Shown here in pieces: positions 60,379 through 64,000 of a stretch of DNA of 64,000 nt. Below the pieces are notes generated by a model. The model did no database searches. It saw only the letters and a list, made by a program, of their open reading frames with translations, and was not told the origin of the DNA. Position 1 is the stretch's first letter. The number at the start of each line of letters is the position of its first letter. Source of the DNA: Aptenodytes patagonicus (Eukaryota; Chordata; Aves; Sphenisciformes; Spheniscidae). Both the position numbers and the translations under genes were made by a program. Where the stretch lies: the NCBI RefSeq assembly GCF_965638725.1, contig NC_134949.1, positions 82,366,017 to 82,430,016 on the forward strand. The letters run 5' to 3'.

Positions 60379-63300
60379 GTAAGCAATTGTGAATAACTCA
60401 CACTCTCTTGTAACTTACAAGAAGTTCCATGACTGTGTGCAGCTTAAAGTAAATTATCTTGGAATCTTTTCCTCTTCCACCTCACTTTTCTTCAAATTCA
60501 GCCAAGATAAGTTGCTTATGTTTGAGTCTTATTCCCCAGTCAACTTAAGAGTGCATTTCTTTAACTTCACAAGTGCTATTCTGTTGTTTGTATACATAGT
60601 TTGCCCCTTTTCAGAAGTTCTCTAGTTTTTGACCTTAATAAGAGATTCTTTCCCAATACTTTTTCTCACAACAATGAGCCTAAAACTGACCCTGAGCCTA
60701 GCAGAAAACACCTTAATTCTCAGGATTCCTAAACGTACCTTTAGTTTGGTAGCATGCTGGCATGCTGGGCTGCCTAGGCACAGTATTCAAATATGAACTG
60801 AGAGCATCCAGAGAAATGGTGTACTCTGTGATTATCACCTATTATTGATGCATTTTTAACAGTGACCATGTTTAAAGATGAAAACAAGTCTATTCCAAAA
60901 AAGCAGAGGGGCGTGTTACTGGCTTTAAAGCTATGAAAACTAACATACAACACAGTATCTACATTTTGCCTGATTCCAAACTCTTACCTGTTACTTAGAA
61001 ATTGTCTTTTCTTGGGCTCTTCCTGGGCTGCGGTAAACCATGGCTGTAATTTGGAAGTACTCTGCTTCTTAAATGCTCTCTCACAAATCTTTCCTCAAGC
61101 TGGAAGGAGTGAGGACTTAGGCTGCTTTTCTGAGCTCCCTTTTGCTCAGAAAAGGGACATCCTCCCCACCTTCTGTTAGTTTTAGGATTTCATTGCATCA
61201 GAGTTAGTGTCCTGAAAAATATATAAAATTATTGTAACTCTTTAGATAAATATTTCTACCAAAGCAAGTGTAATGTAAACTTTTCTATAATCATTCAGGA
61301 TATGGCGTATTTGGAATTTTTCCCAGTAGTTTGTTTTGTTAAATGGTTATACATGTGAAATACCCAGTGTAAATGTATTAAAGATACTATTCCAATTTAT
61401 TGATAATTGACTACAATTCTTAAATAGTCCTCTAAATATAAGAAGATCTCTTTAGACCTCAGATCTTTCTTTGACAGTGAATTCTTCAGACTTGTCTCCC
61501 CTATTTTTGTGGTTAATCGTGTTGGTTATAAGTATCGCCTTCAACAATTTTACAGCCATTTTTTACAGAAAACAAGTTAGCAGTCTGAAATGAAATTATT
61601 GTTGAAAACCCATAGTTATGTTTTGGATAACTTAACTTTGTTTAAATGTAATATGTTATTAGTCACATTGCTTGAGACAGACAGTGAAAGCCTTCATCAT
61701 CAGTATATTTCCACAGATGTACTCTTTTAAATAAGTTGTAGATGAGTAGCTACCAAAATTCACGTTTATTGTTTTCAATTGTTCTATAGTATTTACATTA
61801 AATCTCTATATTTAGCACTTTTATGAATTTCAGTGTTCTTGATTTTGATCGTTGCAGAGATGACATAAAAAACATAATAAGGAGGATGAGCTATATTTCC
61901 CTTTCACTGGAAGTTGCCTTGAAGGATATGTTTTGTGATTGTAGAGTGCATCAAATTAAATTCATCTTATACTAATATCTTAAAAGATACATTTACTTTA
62001 GATTTCAAGTGCTTTGTACACATGGATATTTTTGTCCCCAACAGCATTACATTGCATTACAAATCTTAAATTAATGACAGGTCAGTTTCCAGTATTAAGC
62101 AATGACGAGAGCTAGACACTACTCCATTAATTCCAGACGAACACTACATCTGTCCTTTGCTCTAGCATTACTTAGTGATGGAAGACAGGGCTATACAATA
62201 CTGCTATGTGAGTGTTCAGTGTGTATTGAATATGCACAAGTCTCTTGCCCTTTTACTACCTTTCAACTTCCATGTTAATATTTGATGAGTTTGTCAATAA
62301 GTTGTAATTGTCTTTGATTTCCATGAAAAATTAATGGTCTCCTGAGACATGTTTTTTTATTTTGTGTGACATGTTTTGTTTTGTGTTTTGTTTCCCATGA
62401 TCAGTGGTAATGCCTTTTAATAACTTGCTGAAAGATATTTTGGACACATTTTGTAAACCATAAGCAAACAATGTGTGGTTTATTTTAATTTGTACTAACT
62501 TTAATATTGGAGGGGGATGGACGGGAACTGGCCTTCCATGTAGACAGTAACATCAATCCTGTTTACAGAACTAATTGCAAGATTTGATGACTTTCCCAGC
62601 AGAGTAGTGCCACACTGTGTTTTCATGCATGTGCGTGATGGAATTCAATAAAAAGATGAGGGCAGTGTTCCATTCTTGCTAAGTGAAGGGAAAGCTGGCT
62701 GCATGTAAATTTTGCCCTCAATCCTGAAAACTTTGCCTACTATCTCTCTAAACATGGCATAACTCTATAATTTATGTTAATAACTGGATTACTGAATTTT
62801 GTGAACCAGCAAGCATGTGAATATATATAAAAGGAAAAATTGTGTGCAGATATACACCGGGAAATGTAATTTCAAACGTAATTATATTTTAATTGCCAGT
62901 GATGCATAATTCTTTTATTACAGTTACGAATTAGAGCATCCAAGTAGTTTAGGAATCTGAAACCTTTTTAAAAGAATGACTGTTCTTTGTGGTTTTGTTG
63001 GGTATGTAGTGAACTATGTGCTATGAAGCTCTGTTGTGAAGAGATGCATTTCCAGCAGAAGGTTATTCTTAAAGTAATGGGTATGAAGAGTTTAATTCTG
63101 GTTCGTCTGTCTATGCATGCTTAGAAGACAAAATTTACCACTGTGTCAACAGTAGCCTCTGTATTACAAATTTTCTTGTATACTTTTCCAGTCTTGGCTT
63201 CAATAAAAACCCAGGGCATCCACTGCTCACTAATTCTATTGCAATTAGACGGCTCAGGTGGAATTAGTTTGCAAGAATCCTTGTTGTAATGGAGTTACAG

Positions 63301-64000
63301 TTGAAATGTGCAACAAGTGTGTGCAGACAAAATAGAAAGGAAAGAGGGAGGATTACCAACAGTTGATACAGGTATTGCTCTACCTCAAGGCTCTGAATAT
63401 GTTGTTAAGAATGGATTTCTTTCTTGGATTGCGATGTGGGGAAGAGGGTTTGTTTGCATTTAAATAAATGAATAAAAGTTTATCCAAATCAAATTTGGCA
63501 AACTGGTTTCTGAGAGGTACCACAGCCAAAGCGAAGGAAGCATGTTGATAGGTTAATGCACTGACTAGCATTTTTGTCTCTAACCTGCTAGCAATCAATG
63601 GATGATGCAGGAAGGCACACTAGCCAAATTGTGAAAGGCTTTGAAGATATGTTGGAGGATTGAACCTGGTATAGAGAAGCTTTCAGAGAAGTTCAGGTGT
63701 TTTTTATAACCATGTGTGTAAGAGCTCCCTTTTTTGAATGCATGGGGAAATAAGAAAAAGGAAGGAATTGAAAGGAAGGAACAACTTTACTTTTCTAATT
63801 TTTTTTTTTTTTTTGTAGAAGGAATAAATGAATGTCTGTTTTGTTTTGGTTTTGTGAGTGTTAGAGGAAGCATAGTTTCTACACTGTGGGAGGGGGGGAC
63901 AGGGGAAAAGAATTGTCAGACTGTTGATAGATGGTCAGAGTAAAGAGTTAAGATGAAGAAGCTGACAAAGGTGGCAGGAGTTCAAAAAGCTACATTCATG
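60379..64000 (+). other. MRPS35: MRPS35 intron 7 (incomplete)
   Basis: Begins with the donor GTAAGC. No exon matching the conserved C-terminal NTEEWE-type sequence of MRPS35 is present, so the intron runs past the right edge. AT-rich with poly-T near 63800. Confidence 0.8.

Noticed and set aside
60379..64000. Search for the last MRPS35 exon
   Set aside because: No sequence encoding the conserved NTEEWE-type C-terminal start was found.
1..64000. REP15, MANSC4, tRNA, rRNA and CRISPR features
   Set aside because: No frame, fold or repeat pattern supports any of them here.

Overview
The window looks like nuclear DNA from a bird, probably a neognath. The evidence is CR1 LINEs ending in the (ATTCTATG)n tail, two families of avian-type ERV long terminal repeats, compact introns, and one GC-rich CpG-island promoter in an otherwise AT-rich background. 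No prokaryotic, CRISPR, tRNA or rRNA feature was seen. Most long open frames are chance frames or pieces of transposons. Real coding sequence lies in short exons, which I located by eye from homology, GT/AG splice sites and agreement of reading-frame phase.

Plus strand, about 46.5 kb to the right edge: seven exons of MRPS35 (mitochondrial ribosomal small-subunit protein mS35), open to codon 249. The last exon must lie beyond base 64000. Its introns hold old CR1 copies, one of them with a second CR1 against it in the opposite orientation.

Minus strand, about 46.26 kb down to 34.99 kb: an unrecognised multi-exon gene ('gene X'). It appears to share the CpG-island promoter with MRPS35 head to head. 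Ten exons were picked out. All phases agree except at one internal gap, and the gene closes with a stop codon and an AATAAA signal.

Minus strand, about 34.15 to 31.80 kb: a promoter with a CArG box and a TATA-like element, a non-coding first exon, and a first coding exon that ends in an unmistakable Kv7.1/KCNQ1-type pre-S1 sequence and the KCNQ1-type donor phase. MRPS35 in human lies in the 12p11-p12 block, which is the whole-genome-duplication partner of the 11p15 block carrying KCNQ1. This exon is therefore best explained as a KCNQ1 ohnolog or KCNQ1-like gene. Its remaining exons were not found and would lie to the left of the window.

Minus strand, about 26.8 kb down to 3.0 kb: more exon-like segments with good splice sites and matching phases ('gene Y'), including a run of five consecutive exons and a run of three. 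I do not recognise the protein. It would lie inside the first intron of the KCNQ1-like gene, or show that this gene is interrupted. One of its exons seems to carry a frameshift.

Mobile elements: a fairly young CR1 at 6.97-9.87 kb that retains nearly all of ORF2 but is broken by frameshifts and a stop; CR1 fragments near 4.6, 51, 51.5-53.7 and 54.4 kb; LTRs at 17.9-18.6 and 21.2-21.8 kb (both minus); and an internally deleted ERV with its 3' LTR at 43.8-44.9 kb. The other non-coding stretches showed nothing I could support.
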